Positions 62,061 to 64,000 of a DNA stretch of 64,000 nucleotides are shown one piece after another. Every line of letters begins with the position of its first letter. Positions within the stretch are counted from its first letter, which is position 1. Source of the stretch: an uncultured Clostridia bacterium (GTDB taxonomy: Bacteria > Bacillota > Clostridia > Christensenellales > Aristaeellaceae); the NCBI GenBank assembly GCA_934675735.1, contig CAKURR010000002.1, positions 1 to 64,000 of the forward strand, read 5' to 3'. Under the pieces are notes generated by a model. That model did no database searches and had not been told where the DNA came from. It saw only the letters and a list, made by a program, of their open reading frames with translations. Made by a program: the position numbers and the translations under genes.

Positions 62061-62137
62061 GTCGTTCACCTCCGATGATAAATTGGATCGGGTTGATCCC
62101 TCGGTTTGCGTTTCCGCATCCCCTTTGAGCCGTGTTT

Positions 62138-62166
62138 ACAATACCGCGATTTTTTCCCGTTGTCAA
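62138..62166 (-). promoter_or_regulatory. Promoter of mgtE
   Basis: On the minus strand TTGACA (62166-62161), 17 nt, TATTGT (62143-62138). The transcript leader is about 275 nt. Between promoter and leader gene lie two more hairpins: TGCG-GAAA-CGCA and GGATC...GATCC. Confidence 0.7.
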
Positions 62167-62281
62167 GGCGAAAAAACGAATCTGCGGGGATTGTAAAAAA
62201 GATTTAATATTGCTGTCCGTTTTTCATCGGGGCCGCCCGTGCGCGCGGCCCGAAGCACGCGGTTTTCCAAATGAAGCCAGC

Positions 62282-62330
62282 AAAAAAGCCCGAAGCCGTC
62301 GGGCGAAAATTCGTCCGATTGCTTCGGGTC
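62282..62330 (-). terminator. Terminator downstream of the addA region
   Basis: On the minus strand ACCCGAAGC and GCTTCGGG pair, with an inner CGG/CCG stem, followed by CTTTTTTG. Confidence 0.85.
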
Positions 62331-62352
62331 TTGATTCCTGAAAAACAGATTT

Positions 62353-62529
62353 TTACTTGCCAGTCAGAGCCTGACGCGCGCAGTTGCCCGCGTAAGCGCC
62401 GGAAACCAGCGCCTTAATCCACCTCTGCGCGTCGGAGGTGTTGGAAACGTTCTGCGCGTGAACGACCTTGCTGTACTGCGGATAGAACTCCGCGATGGAT
62501 TCCGCGTCAAATCCGCCGCGGCCCGCTTT
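62353..62529 (-). pseudogene. C-terminal fragment of an unidentified protein
   Basis: 58 codons open after an in-frame TAA, with no ATG, GTG or TTG, ending in a normal stop. The sequence is protein-like (RGGFDAESIAEFYPQYSKVV, then RWIKALVSGAYAGNCARQAL). I do not recognise it. It lies between addA and a terminator, so the terminator may once have served the complete gene. Confidence 0.6.
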
Positions 62530-62544
62530 TTATTGTTTTCCTCT

Positions 62545-64000
62545 TCACACCCGCTCCGCCGTTCCCGCACGCACCAGATAGAGCACGCGTTCGTGCACGG
62601 GCCTGCCCGTAATGCCCGCAAGCGCCTGGGCATACAGCTCCAGCTGCGGGCGGTGGCGCTCCGCCGCACCCTCCGCGTCCGCATCAGTCTTGTAATCCAC
62701 CAGCACCCACGCGCCCTGCTCGATGAAGCAGCAGTCGATGACGCCCTGCAAAAGCTGCGCGCCTGCCTCCGTCTCGCGGCGGTAGGTGAACGCCCATTCG
62801 CGGTGCAGTTCCTCCGCCGCGAGCATGCGCACGCCCAGCGGCGAAGCGAACAGCCGCACGAGCAGGCGCGGCCGAACGGCGGCCAGCTCGTTTTCGCTGA
62901 CGATGCCGTCCGAAAGCAGCTTCTCCCGCTGACGGATGATTTCCGCTTCCAAATCGTGCGTCGCCCGAAGCGCGTCGAAATCCAGCATGCGCATCATGCG
63001 GTGGAACGCCGTGCCAATCTGCGTGCCCGTCATCTGCTGCTCTTCCATGAAGCGCGGCAGGCGCATCAGCGGTGCATCCGGCAGGGGCTCGTCCTCCTGC
63101 GCGGCGCGCTTTTCATCCCGCAGAACGGCGCTGACGGTCGTCTTGCGCACGGTGGCCTTTGCATCCGGCTTGAAGCTCAGCAAGCGGACGGTTTCTTCGT
63201 CCCTCGGCGCGGCGGCCAGCTCGGCCAGCAGGCGGAGCACCGTGTCCTCCGTGCGGCGCGGCAGTTCGCCCGCTGCGCCGCCGACATGCGCAAATACACG
63301 CCACGACGATGCGTCCAGCCGCACGGCTTCCTCCCGAATGGTGAGGCTCGCGCCTGCTTCCGTCAGCGCCGGCGCAATCATGTCCAGCCCCGTGTTCATC
63401 TCCGAAATCTCGGCGCTTTTCCACTTTTCGGGCGGATTCTCCCCCGACACGCTGCCCACCAGAATCAACCGCTCCCGCGCGCGCGTCAGCGCGACGTAGA
63501 GCACGCGCACCTCTTCGGCCAGCTGCTCTTTTTGGGCTTTGGCGCGAATCGCGCGGCGCAGAAGCGTGTCGCGTTCGCTGCTCATCTCGGTGTCGATGCA
63601 CGGCAGGCCCACGCCCAGCTCGGCATCCATCAGCACCCGCGCGCGCAGCGCCTGCCCGCTCATCTTCCGCCCCAGCGCCAGCACAAAGACGACGGGGAAC
63701 TCAAGGCCCTTGCTCTTGTGCGTGGTCATGATGCGCACCACGTCCTCGCTCTCGCCGATGGCGCTGGCGCTCATGCTGTCGCCGCCCGCGCGCAGGCGTT
63801 CGGCATAGCGCAGAAACGCGTGCAGCGAGCCACCCTGTGTGCCGGCGAACGTCCGCGCACGCGTGGTCAGCAGATGCAGATTGGCCTGCCGCGACGCGCC
63901 GCCCGGCAGCGCGCCGGCCCGCGCCAAAAAGCCCGTTTCGGCGTAGATGCGCTCAATCAGCCTGTCCACGCCCTGATTGCGGGCGCACAGCCGCCAGCGC
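62545..64000 (-). CDS. addA: ATP-dependent helicase/nuclease subunit AddA, C-terminal part (cut by window edge)
   Basis: About 485 codons of the C-terminal part; the frame is open through the right edge (RWRLCARNQGVDRLIERIYA). The helicase domain 2B motif is RIMTTHKSKGLEFPVVFVLA, followed by VRVLYVALTRARERLILVGS. The RecB-type nuclease domain at the end has the catalytic WVLVDYKTDAD. With AddB it processes double-strand breaks for recombination. AddB would lie upstream, outside the window. Confidence 0.93.
   Translation of the reverse strand, partial: RWRLCARNQGVDRLIERIYAETGFLARAGALPGGASRQANLHLLTTRARTFAGTQGGSLHAFLRYAERLRAGGDSMSASAIGESEDVVRIMTTHKSKGLEFPVVFVLALGRKMSGQALRARVLMDAELGVGLPCIDTEMSSERDTLLRRAIRAKAQKEQLAEEVRVLYVALTRARERLILVGSVSGENPPEKWKSAEISEMNTGLDMIAPALTEAGASLTIREEAVRLDASSWRVFAHVGGAAGELPRRTEDTVLRLLAELAAAPRDEETVRLLSFKPDAKATVRKTTVSAVLRDEKRAAQEDEPLPDAPLMRLPRFMEEQQMTGTQIGTAFHRMMRMLDFDALRATHDLEAEIIRQREKLLSDGIVSENELAAVRPRLLVRLFASPLGVRMLAAEELHREWAFTYRRETEAGAQLLQGVIDCCFIEQGAWVLVDYKTDADAEGAAERHRPQLELYAQALAGITGRPVHERVLYLVRAGTAERV

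Noticed and set aside
61854..62137. M-box (ykoK) riboswitch upstream of mgtE
   Set aside because: I could not find the conserved M-box segments; the region instead has a small gene and a nested terminator.

Overview
The window looks like a chromosome segment of an anaerobic, GC-rich Bacillota, most likely a gut or rumen member of the class Clostridia. The signs are a transketolase split into N- and C-terminal genes, an NfnAB-type bifurcating transhydrogenase, a reverse-type rubrerythrin with a Fur/PerR-family regulator, an iron-dependent alcohol dehydrogenase, AddA, YhaM, an L,D-transpeptidase, strong GGAGG ribosome binding sites and many TTGACA-N17-TATAAT promoters. I cannot fix the genus. 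The right edge cuts addA and the left edge cuts hsdS.

Region by region. 1-6.1 kb is a lower-GC type I restriction-modification operon (XRE regulator, hsdR, hsdM, hsdS; minus strand). It ends next to tRNA-Arg(CCT), repeated GTTAGCAG words and a decapitated second tRNA-Arg(CCT), which together look like a scar of site-specific integration. 6.2-9.9 kb is a hybrid sensor kinase followed by a lipoprotein solute-binding protein. 10-14.3 kb holds the split transketolase, a receiver-domain fragment, and a phasin-like plus UbiB-like pair. 14.4-18.1 kb holds cell-envelope genes (LCP, CapA) and DNA-binding proteins. 18.2-24.2 kb holds nfnBA, an iron alcohol dehydrogenase and a KdpDE-like two-component pair. 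24.4-30 kb is an accessory islet after tRNA-Leu(CAA): small XRE regulators, small unknown proteins, a YegP-like protein and a leucine-rich-repeat surface protein. 30-35.4 kb holds rubrerythrin, the Fur/PerR regulator and an mglBAC sugar ABC operon. 35.6-47.6 kb holds yhaM, a ROK fructokinase, a MATE exporter, an MgtC-like protein, a serine hydrolase, htrA, an L,D-transpeptidase, tsaD and prfB. 47.7-50.5 kb is secA. 50.9-56.8 kb is a hexuronate operon (uxaB, uxaA, uxaC, cupin, KDPG aldolase fusion). 56.8-57.2 kb is an insertion-sequence remnant. 57.2-62.1 kb holds a MarR-MATE pair, a yybP-ykoY-type riboswitch with a cation antiporter, and mgtE with an unusual leader. 62.3-64 kb holds a gene fragment and addA.

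The most interesting signals are regulatory. (1) mgtE is preceded by a 27-codon leader peptide gene whose stop codon lies inside the outer stem of a terminator. (2) Six copies of a hairpin-rich element each lie downstream of a stop codon, in the sense orientation of the gene. (3) prfB has its programmed frameshift at CTT TAA C, not CTT TGA C. (4) Three small XRE genes each carry an inverted repeat whose right arm overlaps or abuts the ribosome binding site. (5) A KDPG aldolase is fused to a glyoxalase/VOC-like half inside the hexuronate operon.
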